Source: Anseranas semipalmata (Eukaryota; Chordata; Aves; Anseriformes; Anseranatidae). Taken from it: DNA of 64,000 bases. Positions 48,751-60,395 of the stretch are shown one piece after another. The stretch is from positions 258,531 through 322,530 of the forward strand of contig VXAA01001965.1 in NCBI GenBank assembly GCA_013399115.1, written 5' to 3'. Under the pieces are notes generated by a model. The model searched no databases. It had not been told where the DNA came from and worked only from the letters and a program-made list of their open reading frames with translations. How positions within the stretch are numbered: the stretch's first letter is position 1; each line of letters opens with the position of its first letter. The position numbers and the translations under genes were made by a program.

Positions 48751-51700
48751 CACTCCAGCTAAATGAATGGTGCATTGCTTTTCCCAGGCAGCTGTTATCT
48801 TGGATATTGGAAGATCCACAGAGCTGGGAATAGAGCAAATTCTTCATTTTGCACTACTTCTCATGTCCCATTTCTATGTAGAGGCAGGAAAAGAAATAGG
48901 AACATACTTACTGTGCCACTACTGAAACTAGAGGTAGAAAGGATCACACATTCTCAGATTCCTAGAGAAACTGATAGGCTGTAAACATGCATGTGGTTCA
49001 GAGAAACATCAAGGTTTTTGGGTGTCTATTCATCCTGATGCACTTTCACACATACAATTAGAAGATTAAAAAAAATAGAAACTTCACACTTGCATTTACA
49101 GGGAGTTAATAATTACTTTATGGATACGGTCAGTTTGTTAGCATGCAGTAAATGGATTGCTTGCCTTTGTGGCTACCATTTTAACGTGGGTTTCCCAGGT
49201 CAACTGTGTGTTTACAGCATCTGTTTATCAAATCTTAATCCCTTATAATCAGTCAAACAATGGAATCTTAACAGAAATCCTACTTTAAAGACAACCTATG
49301 GCCACCCATTATCCTGACAGCTTTTTGAGGTAGTCAGCACCACTGTTTATAAGCAATTACAATTGAGGGATAGCTGTTAAACTAACCAGCACCTTGAATC
49401 TTAAAGTACCTCAATGGATAAAGAGGAGATAGTCTTTAGCACAAGAAGATTCAAACACCATTCTGGATTCAGAACAAAATGATGAAGTTACTCTGCCTCC
49501 AAGCTCAGTAAAATCAGTATGGCAACTGCAAGATTTACGGTTCAGCACACACTATCACCTAGAATATATTTGGAGGAAACTAGTTTCCTGCCTTGGTTGA
49601 TTTCCTCTGCTGGGAAACACCATCAACAGACTGCCCAATAGTCTCTACAGGGCCATTCACAGGAGTGACCAGATTTTCAAAATAACTTGGGACTTTCATC
49701 ATTAAGCTGTTTTCTAAGTCTATGTCTACACGTAGAAAGGAATAGATAGAGTGTTCAATTGAACATGATGAACTCCCTTCATCAAAATCTGATTCTCTAC
49801 TCCAACTGCCACAGCAGTATAATATTAATGCATCACAGTAAGGAGTTGGATCATATACAACTACTGAGAGCTCAAAACACAGGTTTGTGTATGAATACAC
49901 ACTTTCAGGTACAATTTTTTTCAATGGGTATCAGAGTGATCACTATTGAGTTAGAGCAGCATTAATGCAATTCACATCACCATACTTCTTACTCTTTTTT
50001 TTCTTTCCTGTATGGAAATAAGCAGTAGTTGTAATGAACACTTGCACTAGTACACCCATATGAACAACAAAAAACCTGTAAGCAACCTTGTAATAGGAAT
50101 TACCTTACTGTTTAGTTGCTTAAAGGCTACAGACAGAGGTCTTCTCCTGAATGCAGGACAGTAGAAAATCCCCCATACCATGCCCTTCATCAGATATTAA
50201 TACACTCCCTCAACTGCTCCCAGAGTAGGCTTTAAATTGCTTCCTAATTAGCTTCAGGTAAACCTCACCTGGCTCAGCTTAAACAGTTTAACCTGGTCTG
50301 AGTTTCCATGTGATAGAAGCACAAGGGAGAGCTGAATGCAGATGAGGTCTCTATCCTCCAGACAGAGATCATGTGAAAGCACTTTGGCTGATGCCTCAGC
50401 GCAGTACCAAGGCTGTGTGCAGAAGCAGCAGCCCTGCCTTGTGGCCGTGGAGTCTTTCCTGAACCAATTGCTACAAAAGTTTTTACTGTGTGTCAGCTCT
50501 TTGACAAAAACAACTATGCCATGTACAGGATCGCTGCATCCAACACCTTTGCCTTCTGTCTGAGAGAATATTACCGGTTATGGAGTGAATCTTTGAAACA
50601 AAACCACCAAACTGCTATTTCCCTGTCACCTGACTGGATTATTTCAGAAGGAAGTCAAAAGAAGCCTTTATCTCCACCAAAGACAGTACATTCTTGTTGG
50701 TATATTTTAATCCTAAAGAAAAATTGACGCAGATAATTTCTAGGAATGGTTTGTAATCTCACAATGAAGAAGTCATTCTGAAGGAAAGAAAGCATTAAAT
50801 AACCAGAGATCTTCCATTTACCGTCCAACACACCCGGCTGATGCAAACCTCACACAGCTTTTACTCTTGCCTGTACTGTTGAACACACTGGGATCTCTCT
50901 TTATTACTTGAGCTTTAACTGAAGTCAAAACTCTTGCAGAGGTGACAATCTACAAAAGCTGATTCTCTATTTTCTCTACTTTCATTGCATAAATGTTCAT
51001 GATTTTTTGGGCTATTTTGTTGTACTCTGAGCTATGATCACTGCATTTTTGTTTTTCTATTAGGAACTGCCATCCTGGTCATTTTAATTTAATTATGTGT
51101 CTGATTTTGAAATATGCCAAGGATTCAAGTGTTTATGAAGTTCTGTTAAGAAAAAAAAACATAAAGACCTGTGAAGGTATTTTCCAAACACACACAGGGG
51201 CTCCGGTGGATTTGGCTAGCTTCTCGTCTCCTGCCGCCCTTGCCTGGCTGTGATGCTGACACGGCCCTTGCTATCATGGTATTGGCTTGACCTTCTCTCA
51301 CCCAGAAAGGCTCCACAGAAAACAGAGCCACAAGAGTAGCTTTTATTCCAAAACATGCCCGTAATGTAAGGGCTGAGCAGCAATATCACTCTCTTTTCTA
51401 ATTACAACCACTGAGTACTTGGAAATGCGTGCAGAGTACTACACCTTATGTAAAAAAAAAAAAAACATGTTCAGGTTTTCTGAGCTGGGACTGACCTTTC
51501 CAGTTTTCTACAAGAGTCCCATCAATGTTACATTCGTGTTTGTTCTCTCATACTCACCAGGGTTTATTTTTTTTCTTTGCCAGCAAAAAAAGCTGCTTCT
51601 GCCTCAGACAAGTCTGTAATTTAGGGGTTTCTGCAGAGGTGGAAAATCAAACCCCCATTTACAGTGAACAGGGTTATCGCCACTGGTTTAAATCAGAAAA

Positions 51701-51856
51701 GTTTATCCTCAAGTTTTGATAGAAAGCATGGGATTTCAAAAGCAGCCCTGATCTCAGCATGTCATCTTCCTTGCCTTGAGTGGCTCACTCGTTCAGCTTG
51801 TGAGCTGGTCCTAATCCCCATCCCTCCCACGGACCCCATGAGAAACACCACCACCT

Positions 51857-51966
51857 AACACACACAGATACATATATACGTAAGTATATATATGCACACA
51901 TATACTTACATATACCTATGTATGCATGCATGCCTACATATATATATATATATGTATACCCACACA
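51857..51966. repeat. Degenerate TA/CA/TATG microsatellite
   Basis: Words of CATATA, TATG, TGCATG and a (TA)8 run are interleaved. Bases 51880-51888 and 51901-51909 (GTAAGTATA / TATACTTAC) form a perfect 9-bp stem. Confidence 0.75.
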
Positions 51967-53239
51967 GATAGCTGGAGTATCTAACTTAGTACAGGAATGT
52001 TACTCTGCAAATCTGTTGCCTAAAAGTTAGGCGCTGTAATACAAAGATCAGAAGGCTGTAGTCAAACAGAAAGGGAATGCCAGAGCTCAAGAGGCAAACA
52101 GCCTAACCAGTGGGTCCCCCATTTTCCCTGAGCTGTCAGACCTGGCTGGTAAGCTCCAAGAACATATACCCTGTCCTGTGACCGCAGGAGGCTGGGGTGG
52201 GGACAATGAGCTATTTAGTTCAAGTCTGAAAAGCTTGGTTCATTTGCCTCAGAAAATGAAAAACAAGAAAAATAACTAATACGAAAAATGTCAAGTCTAA
52301 AGAGGGGGGAAAAGCAATGTGTAGTGAGAAGGAAACGCTACCGTGTTTTCCCAGAGAATATATTTACACTGTCCCCAGGTGCTACCTCACTTTAAATAAC
52401 CTGAGACATGAGAAGTTCTCAGAAACCTGCTCCTGAGATCATTTACACCCCTTGGAGGAGAGCAAGTTCAGTTGCTGAAGACTAGGGCATTGCAAAAGCC
52501 TTGGAAGCCACAAGCAAGGACTCTCCATCCCTTTTGCTGTCTGACCTGCCACCATCAGAAGATGTTCCCAGAGAGGAAGGGAGAAGAAGACTGAGGAGCA
52601 CAACTGAGGAGCCAGAGCACAGCAACTGCTAGCCAGAAGGAAGGATTTATGACCTGCAAAAGGAGGCTTCAGAATATGCTCCCTGGGGCCAAAGCTTCTC
52701 CCTCTCTCATTTAATGGCAGGGAAGATTGCTGCATACATGCCAAGGAGTGGTCCTTCAAAACTCAAACAAGATCCCTGCCGAGCAAGGTCATCAAAACGA
52801 TGCAATGATGCACCATGCAATGGGAATGAGAGATGGGGAGCATTTCTTAGCTTTGAAGAAGTGCAATGAAAACTGAGCACGAGGCAGGTCGTGCTCTGGT
52901 GCTGAGAGCACTTACGGGGCTCTGTGACTTGAAAGTGCAAGTCGCTGCCAGGTGTAGAGTGACACATCCACAGGACAGCAAGAGGGTTCCTTCACACCTG
53001 GCAGTCACATTTTTTAAACTGTCCACATAGTACTACTCTGTGTTCATGACTTAGTAAGAACTCCTTTTCACATCTTTTGGTACCAGTGCTGAAAGCTTGT
53101 ATTTACCCAACTTCATTGTTTCCTGTCTCCCTTTGCTTGCAACTGAAGTGCAAGCCAGCGTGGATTGACTGCAGCTATCTGTAAGTGAAATGCAAAAACA
53201 TAGGTATGCAAATGGCCCCACGTGGTAGCCAGATAACAC

Positions 53240-53420
53240 GAGACCTTTGAAAGACATGAGAGAAATGTGCGATCTAAACGTTCAGTGTTATTATTTGCTC
53301 TTAATTACGCATTGCTTTCTAACAGCTGTTTGGCACGCAGCACCTGTTGTTTGAATGTTGCTGGAATAAAGGGTCTTTTAGCTGTTACAATGCCATCACT
53401 TTGCCCTAATTACAGTTATT
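53240..53420. other. Candidate conserved regulatory stretch
   Basis: A repeat-free segment carries a TCF/LEF-type word CCTTTGAA (53244-53251), TTAATTACG, and two E-box words (CAGCTG and CACCTG). The grouping resembles a developmental enhancer. It is inference only, since conservation cannot be seen. Confidence 0.18.
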
Positions 53421-54204
53421 ACGAAGGAACAGAACTTGACCTGGGCTACATGGCGTGGCTGTGCAGAGAAGCACCTTTGGACTAGTGGTGTCTCTAATAC
53501 TCCTAATATTTTTCCAGGATACATCCTTTTTTATTTGCATCACAAAGACTATAAAGTACTTATACATGACACCTCTAAATCCTTTATAATGCATCATGTC
53601 AAACAGCCCATTTAGTAGCGACTCCCTGGTATAAAGTAACACAATACACTGAAGTTGCTATGCTGAATTGTGTCAAAAGATCTGCTTTTTTAATTCCCCC
53701 ATAATCCTACGGATGGAAATAGCACATTGTAGCAGCTTAGAAGCTGTTCCAGTGTGGCATGTCAAATGTTACTGCAGCACTATTTTGACGGTGAGTCATC
53801 ATGCAAGACAATGAATTGAGACAAATATTGATGTGCCACTAAGTTTTCTCTTTTTTTTCTCACTCTCTTTTTCAAATCACCATGGTAGAGAAAGGAAATA
53901 AAGTAAGTGGGAGCAAAGTGCAAAGCACAGTTCTGAAGCAGCTGACCAATCATTAAGAAAAAAATCAGACACATTAAAGCTCTGACTTGCACCAAGCAAA
54001 GGAAGAACAGTCCCCACCGAGACTCTCATCCCGTTGCCCCAGAGCTTTGCACTCACACAGCTTCTACTCCAGCTTAGTGTAGCAAGCTGAAAGTAATAGA
54101 GCAACTTGAATTTTGGGTCTCCTCATCACTGTCAAGACAGACCTTTGTTATTGGTTTGGAATACTCTGTGCACGTAACCTATAAGACTTGGCCAAAGAGG
54201 CTGT

Positions 54205-54290
54205 TGCTGGTTAAGACTGGGGTTCAAGAGCTCTGGGCTCTGTTCCCAGTTCTGTCACTGGAGCTGGCCTCTTCCAAGCCAGTGTCTGGA
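54205..54290 (+). mobile_element. MIR-like SINE, tRNA-derived head
   Basis: 'agactggggttcaagagctc' and 'tgggctctgttcccagttct', then 'gtcactggagctgg', follow the head of MIR (agactgggagtcaagagac..tgggttctattcccagctctgccact). This part derives from a tRNA and includes the decayed B-box (GTTCCCAGT). The 3' half is lost. Confidence 0.65.
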
Positions 54291-56560
54291 CTGGAGGTGT
54301 GCTTTTATTCGGGATCTAGAAAAACTGCGTAAGAGCAGAAACATAGCACTCCATCCAAGGGTATAAGGGGACATTAAAGTGGAGGCAGTGCATCCAGACA
54401 GAAACCTTGTTACCTGTAGAAAAGAGTCAGGATAAAATCTTTGCTCCCTTCACAGGAAATTCACATTTTCATTTATGTAGATTATTACAGTTCAAATTGG
54501 TTATGTAACTGGCAAACAAATTCACATGTTAAGACCCAATTCACATGTAGGCACAAAAATAGAGCTGGCATATTGAATTCACTTATTCTAGAAGTGTATC
54601 ATTTATGCAGATGTCAGTGTTTGGTATGCAGCTCCTAGCAGCAAGGAGAATAAACTGATGTCCTGAACCTTACCTGGTTTCAATGAGAATGGAGCTGCTC
54701 TGGTTTCCTTTGTGTATCTGTCTGAAGAGACTTGTGTTTCAGGCTAAACCCAAGCTAGTTATATACCTATCTACAAAGGGACTGTGGCATGCACATTATA
54801 CCACTAACTAACGCTTCACATCCAGTTTCTGTTCTGCTTTTCTGCCCTCTTTTTCTTCAGCAGAAGGTGATCATCACCTGTTTGTGGCTAGTACAGTGAA
54901 ATCTGTGCCAAGTGAAAGCAATCTAATTATATTTGCTGGCATGCAAATACAGCCTACTATTGCTTAAATGGCTTTTAAAAACATAGTCATGCTAGTAATT
55001 AATATGTGCTGTAAAGTGAGATAAAAGCCATATGCAGAGAAATGTCCACTTATTACATATCATATGCATTACTGGCACAAAAATCTGGAGCCTGATGTCC
55101 ACAGTCAAGTTTCGAAATGCCTTCCAAAGATAACTGAGCTGCTGATGAGTCCACCTTCAACACAAGGAAAGGGGGTCAAGCCAAGTTTAGCAGTGGGCTA
55201 AGCATGTGCACACAGTAAGTGGCTCAGCTGGCATGCAATTATTCATTGTGCTGCAGTAACTTGCTCATGTCTTTGAAGACCTCACTGGAAACACATGACC
55301 AGCACAGATTTGGGATCAAAGTCCCTTTAAGAAGAGTACCTACCTGGACAAGGATGGCAAGAGGTGTCCTTTTAACAGCTGTCAAAGAATCAGACAGTGA
55401 CACAGTATTGCTCTTGCACGAATGGCAATAGGGTGCCACCGTGGCTGAGTGCTGTGGTGGTTCTTATGTTCCTGATCTACAGGCAAAATTAAAGCATTGA
55501 ATGGAAGACCTGAATATTTTTTTTTCATCACACAGGGGGAAGTCCTATGTGATAGTTTTCTGTTCCAGGACTGGACTTTCCCAAGCAGTCACCTTTCTAC
55601 AGCATTTGCAGGTGCTTTTGAACTTGAGAGCAACATACTTGTTCTCACCAATGGGCAAAATGAAATACTTCTGATGTTATCAGTTCAAGATAACCTATGC
55701 TGTTGCATGGAGCAACAATAGCTGATGATCTCGTCCGTCGCTATCCATCACATGCAAGCACTGACATCGTCTGCACACAAGGAATCCAAATCTCACTCAA
55801 TTTTACTGCAGCATCTTGTGCAAGCCAAATTTTTCAAGTCATTCCAAATATCATCCAGAATGAAAGTGTGAGAAGCACAAAGAAAGTTTCTGTAGGACTG
55901 CTTTTTTCCCCACAGGTGTGCGAGTCCAGCTCTCAGTGTTTTTATGTAGTCTCCTGCAAAAGCCACTTGTCCAGCTGTGTAGGAGGATTGCCCTTCTGAT
56001 AGCTAATATCTGCTGGTCTAACTGTCCACACAAGGGTTATAAATGCCTATTACACAAATACAATGAATGCTACCTTGAGATTTCAGCATGTATGTGAAAC
56101 CTGTTTATCTACTAACTGAATAGCTATTAATATTGTTGCAACTGTAGGATGTCCTCTTTTCAGTTTAGCATTGAATTTGTTCTGAGATAAATAGAGGATT
56201 TCTGTCTCTTGTGCTGTCAGCTTGGTACTAAATCCACTTCCTATGAACACAAGTATTTTATGTTTTTCCTTTCATTTGTGGTGATTACTTTATTGTGTAC
56301 TTATGTCATGCCTTAAACATCTTTCTAGATAATATTCTCTAGCAATATGTTTGTTCTTTTTCAGCTGAGACATTTTTGTCATGATAAGATGCACATCCAA
56401 AGTGCAGCTGGGCTTTGTATTCATTAGAAAAAAAGTTGATTAAAAATGATGACCAAAAAAGTGGAAAAACACAACAAAATCTATAAAATAAAGATAAAAG
56501 AGCTAAACTATGGATCTCTATTTTCTTCTCAATATATAAATCTTCTCAAAGAAATCCCTA
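54291..56560. other. AT-rich non-coding stretch
   Basis: No gene was found. The segment 54890-55110 is AT-rich, repeat-free and contains a perfect POU octamer ATGCAAAT at 54941-54948 together with TAATTA words, which would suit an enhancer. Frames of 70-100 codons at 55219-55999 have no recognised domain. Confidence 0.45.
54941..54948 (+). promoter_or_regulatory. POU octamer
   Basis: ATGCAAAT is the perfect octamer. It lies between TAATTA-type words at about 54925 and 54997. A short motif like this is frequent by chance. Confidence 0.2.
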
Positions 56561-56569
56561 GACGACTCT

Positions 56570-56960
56570 GCCAAATCATTTTCTTACTTCATCAAGACAT
56601 CTGATGGTAGCAGACTGAGAGTAGGAAAACATTTCCTTCTCTCCCATAATAAATCACATGACCCTTTAAAATCAAACGATCTTTCAGGGACTCCACACTT
56701 GTGAGTCTAATTTCCTCGGTAGCTGTCCTTAATCTCATTGCAGTGCCAACATCGTGTTCGCAGTATTCAGTAAAGAGACTGGTCTCCAGTCTGATGTCTT
56801 CTTTCTCTCCTCTCTTGTAAATCAGCATGATTAGCTAGTCTTGGCTCATCGATCCTGTCAGCTCGCTTTTCCACAGTGTGCTGTTATAAACTTCCAGCAG
56901 CTTCTTCCCCAAAACATCCTCAAAATTCCAATAAAACTCCTCAGGAAGCTGCTCTGTGAC
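56570..56960 (-). mobile_element. L1/Tx1-like LINE reverse transcriptase fossil
   Basis: On the minus strand from 56948 the frame reads LPEEFYWNFEDVLGKKLLEV, then ...ELTGSMSQD, a stop, and IMLIYKRGEKEDIR. This is the start of the reverse-transcriptase domain of L1-clade elements (family pattern: G-L-P-x-E-F-Y, then xxLGxxLLEVYN, then a small hydrophobic strand and KKGxxxDIxNWRPISLLN). After a one-base shift near 56790 the next frame carries WRPVSLLN, the following RT block. Further down weak RLRT-EEI and final -DVCY-like words remain. At least one in-frame stop and one frameshift make it dead. The sequence is unlike CR1 RT, whose matching region reads differently. Such elements are rare in birds, so this copy is either very old or a family poorly known there. 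Confidence 0.72.
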
Positions 56961-57085
56961 TTCTTCCCAGCTCTAAGGCATGTTAGAGACTTGGATGCTG
57001 TTTTCTGCAGGTCAGATTGCAACCGTCTTACTCACTGAATAGCATCCTATGTTGTGAGTAATTCCCAGTGAGCCCAATGGGGCTG
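56961..57085. other. Possible 5' continuation of the LINE fossil
   Basis: Minus-strand frames here give no alignable protein, but the stretch is contiguous with the RT remnant and could be its decayed upstream part. Confidence 0.3.
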
Positions 57086-57215
57086 TTCGTGATGCGTCGC
57101 GTTGTTCAGGAGAAGCAAGGGTGTCGCGGTTCGGCCCCTTCCTAGTCTTGGTCCACCATAAACTCCATGGCAGAAGGCCTGTGTGTTTCCTTGGACCTGG
57201 GGGCAGAACTCGCGT
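57086..57215. other. Small CpG-dense patch
   Basis: Nine CpGs occur in about 130 bases (for example GATGCGTCGCG at 57091-57101 and TGTCGCGGTTCGG at 57122-57134), in a part of the window where CpG is otherwise rare. It could be a young or methylation-protected insertion, or a tiny regulatory island. I do not recognise it. Confidence 0.45.
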
Positions 57216-57469
57216 ATCCCAACAGGTTATTTGTAGATACAGCTCACTCCATGAGAATATTCACTTGTACCAAGTTTCTCACATACAAAAAGTTTTCTAA
57301 AATTGGGCATTATTTTTTATCAAGTGCTAACTACTGAAACCCAGTACTGTTTTTCCAACTCCTCAGTTTTCCCTTTCCTTTCTTCAAAGTATTGACAGTT
57401 TTACTGTAATTTCACTAAAACTCACTTCATCTCACTTGTAACTAAGTGGACTTTTCTATATAGAGACAA

Positions 57470-57530
57470 CCCAGATCTTCCTACTGTTGAAATTAATGGC
57501 AAAATTATTATTGACTTCAGTAGTACGAGA
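57470..57530. repeat. Old sauropsid interspersed repeat fragment
   Basis: 'gttgaaattaatggcaaaat' followed by 'tattgacttcagtagtacga' is similar in style to the copies at 31.7 and 33.3 kb. Confidence 0.4.
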
Positions 57531-59238
57531 TAAAGTGTTTAGAGTACTAGCTGGTTGGTAAAAAGAACAACTAGGTTTGGTGACAGCTCTGATTCATGCT
57601 CACTGTTCTGCATCAGATATTTTAAATGTTCAGCTTCTGTTAATCATGAACTTTATTTTTAATGCTGCCTTCTTTCATTCCCAGCTGTATCAAGAGACCC
57701 TGTTGGCTTTTGGGAGCATGGAGGATGTGCTGCCTCCTTCAGAGGCTAGAGGGTGTCCCTTGGAGAAGATGTTCACAGAGGAAACCTAACAAGCTAAAAG
57801 GGCTTAAAAAGATTAGAAATCATTAGGGCTCATCAGAAGTTCGTAAATTAAAGAAAATTAAGTGCAAATAGGGCCCATCTAGGGAAATCATGAAGAGCGC
57901 TTAGGAGAAGGAGTGCTAGCCTTGTCTATGTTTGCTGATACCAGGAAGAGTTGAAACCTTGGGACTGCTCACTGGGACATACCCATCCTGGAGTTTTGCT
58001 GGACCAAGATTAAGTTCTGCAACAGAGCATCTCCCTGTGCCCTCTTCTAAATAGACTTTTTTTTCTGAATGCTGAAGATGTTTTCATGATCACCAAGTTC
58101 ACACATGCAAGAAGGAAAGTGAATGAGAAAAGCCAGCTTGTCTCTGCTGGAGGGAACTGAGCTCCATGTAAAGATGAGCAGCAGCCACAGTGCCCTGGCC
58201 ACAGGACAGCTGGGAAGTGAATCCGGAGCGGAGGGAGGGTGGCACGCTCCTGCTCCTCATCCAGAGGCAGAGCAGGGCCTCTGTCCCCATGTCCCTTGAG
58301 ACCTTCTGTGCACTGCAGGATGGGGAGAAGCAGCCCCCTGGGGTGGCTCTTAGCCTTCAAGAGGTAAATGCAGATTATCAGCTAATCGCCCTAAGCCTTG
58401 AGGATTAATGGATGATCTAATCTCCAGTGATCTCATTCAATGTGGAAATGCCATCGGCACCTGAAGCCTGCAGTGCATATATCCTCACTGAATTTTGGCT
58501 CCATTGAGGTATGATAAATAATTTTCTAATTTTTACACAAATCTGCAAGGCAGCAATAATGCTTCCATTTTAAGTGGTCATCATAGCACCAAGTAAATAT
58601 TTTATCGGTGTTTTACAAACCAGACTCCACAGTGGTACATATATTAACAGTGTTAGGAGTGCAATTATTAATTTTTCATATGCTCTTAAAGTGTAATTAA
58701 CAAAGCCCTGCTTCTTCCCAAACCACAGCAGGCATAGTTTCATGCTTTAGAACAAGTTTCTAGCATAGGAAAGGAGGAGGCCAGCTGCTGTGGGTAACCT
58801 CCATTTCCAGAGCTTGCAACGTAGGTGTTGAAGAGCATCAAAATGAACCCTTGGCTGCAGACCACCAGGTTGTAAATTTGGTGCATGGGTTGTGTTGATC
58901 CATCACACTTGAGGAAAAAGGGGTTTGTGTGAGTGTGTGCCTGTATAACACAGTGGAGGTCACTGTGCCGCGTGGTGCTAGCATCAGCCATAGCCCGGGG
59001 GTGGTTGCAGCATTTTCTTGCCCCATATAGACCCTTAACGCACACTACCCCGCATCCCAGTACTTGGCTGGCGGTGGAGTGAAGGTCAGGCACAAGTCTG
59101 TGGATTGGAAACCATCCGTGTGGTCATTGTCCTGGGTAAAATCCAAACCTAGAAAAGGCTGCTGTGCTCCATGTGTTTGCAAATGTTGGTGGTGGTGCAG
59201 ATATGTTTCACTCCTTGAGTGCTCAGCATCTGCTGGAA

Positions 59239-59250
59239 CACCAGGTGGCC
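59239..59250 (+). promoter_or_regulatory. CTCF-like core motif
   Basis: CACCAGGTGGCC matches the CTCF core (CACCAGRKGGC). The flanking bases do not extend the match much. Confidence 0.3.
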
Positions 59251-59383
59251 CATAAGCCCACGCCGGGTAGCCTAAGAAGCAGATGCTGTGTGGAAAACGG
59301 GAAAGATTACAAAAAAAAATCTTTTAAAAAGGCTAAAATAACTTTTCCTACATCAAGCCTTTCCTAATCTTCTACCTTGTCTT

Positions 59384-59467
59384 AAAAAAAAAAAAAAAAA
59401 AAGGAANAAGGAACAGAAAAGAAAAGAAAAAAAATAAAAAAGAGATCAGTAGAGAGAGAGAAAATGA
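59384..59467 (+). repeat. Polypurine tract
   Basis: About 84 bases are almost purely A and G: an A run of 19, then AAGG, GAAAAG and (AG)n words. Base 59407 is N. Such tracts can form triplex DNA and are hard to sequence. Confidence 0.85.
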
Positions 59468-59890
59468 GAATGCAAAGAAATTGAAAATGGAGTTAAAATC
59501 GGGGCATGGAACCAAGCACAAACACAAGCAGAATAAAGATTGGCTCAAATAACTTTTTTAATCTCTAAGTAAAACTGAACCTTTAGTTTGAACTTTTTCT
59601 TGACACCAGACTGAAGTGGAACTAGAACATAGATGACACTAAATATGACTTGAATAAAAAATGAAGTGATTCAGCTTCCAACATTTACACCAAGGTTTTC
59701 AGAACCACCTAAGCAGGCTACATGAGTGAAATCTACTGAATTTCTGAAGGATGTGAGTCACAGGTACTAAAAAGCCATTAGGTACTTTGCTAAATTGGGT
59801 GATAAACTCCTATTAATCTAAAAAATGCCAATGAAAGGTAGACATGTAAGGATACCTGAAGATCTGAGCACGGATGACTGGAGTTCTTTG

Positions 59891-59915
59891 AATAAAGTTT
59901 AATTTATATATGTGT
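59891..59915 (+). terminator. Possible polyadenylation site
   Basis: AATAAAG at about 59891 is followed within 25 bases by a TATGTGTGTCTGTG GU-rich stretch, the layout of a vertebrate poly(A) site on the plus strand. No transcript upstream is recognised, so its use is unproven. Confidence 0.22.
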
Positions 59916-59960
59916 GTCTGTGTTCTGCTTGTCCTCAGCTTAAGTGGTCAAATATCTTTC

Positions 59961-60002
<42 letters not shown>

Positions 60003-60027
60003 AGAAAAAAAGAAAAAAAAAAAGAGA
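59961..60027 (+). repeat. Poly(A)-rich tract
   Basis: A run of 29 A is followed by A runs broken by single G. Together with the tract at 59384 it makes two long purine runs within 650 bases. Confidence 0.9.
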
Positions 60028-60224
60028 AGTGTTTGCTCTTCTCTAACGTCTATTTCCTTTTGTCAGAAAATTAAAGTTTTGACTGACAACTGCAAAGAAT
60101 GGTTATTGTGGCAATTGTCAGCTTTAGATTTTTTTGTCAAAAATTGCTGGTAGCTGTTTTCGATGCAAAATTAAATCCTTTTCTGATCAAGTCTGCTCTT
60201 AAATTCTGTACTAGTGACTTCCTG

Positions 60225-60395
60225 GAGAGCATTTGCAATACCCTACAGCTCTCTGTCCCTCTGTTCATCTACCTATAAAACCATGCTAATAACAATATTT
60301 ATCTCCCTCACTCAAGTTTTGTGAAGCTTCAGTAAGGAATATTTTTAAAGCACTTTGAGATTCTTAAATGAAGGCTGCCCAGACAGTATAAAATT
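60225..60395 (+). mobile_element. MIR-like CORE-SINE, fairly complete 3' half
   Basis: The order is 'ctctctgtccctctgttcat', 'aaaaccatgctaataaca', 'atttatctccctcactcaag', then 'ttaaagcactttgagattct' and 'taaatgaagg'. This is the MIR pattern of CTGTGCCTCAGTT, then TAAAATGGGGATAATAA, CCTACCTCA, AAAGCACTTTGA. It is the best preserved MIR-type copy of the window. Confidence 0.68.

Larger units (their letters stand above)
47937..54204. other. AT-rich non-coding stretch
   Basis: No gene was found. It contains a MIR-like scrap (48690-48750), a degenerate TA/CA-rich segment with a hairpin (51857-51966), and a candidate regulatory stretch at 53240-53420. The frames at 50336-50727 look protein-like in composition but overlap in two phases and match nothing I know. 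Confidence 0.5.
57216..59383. other. Non-coding stretch
   Basis: No gene was found. An old repeat fragment lies at 57470-57530, and a GC-richer piece with chance frames at 58000-58370. A repeat-free AT-rich segment with homeodomain words is at 58380-58720, and a CTCF-like core at 59239-59250. Confidence 0.5.

Noticed and set aside
49690..49740. 'agtctatgtctacac' suggesting a DNA transposon end
   Set aside because: No matching inverted end was found nearby, so the word alone is not enough.
50336..50727. Two overlapping plus-strand frames with protein-like composition
   Set aside because: The phases conflict, there is no splice support and no recognised similarity.
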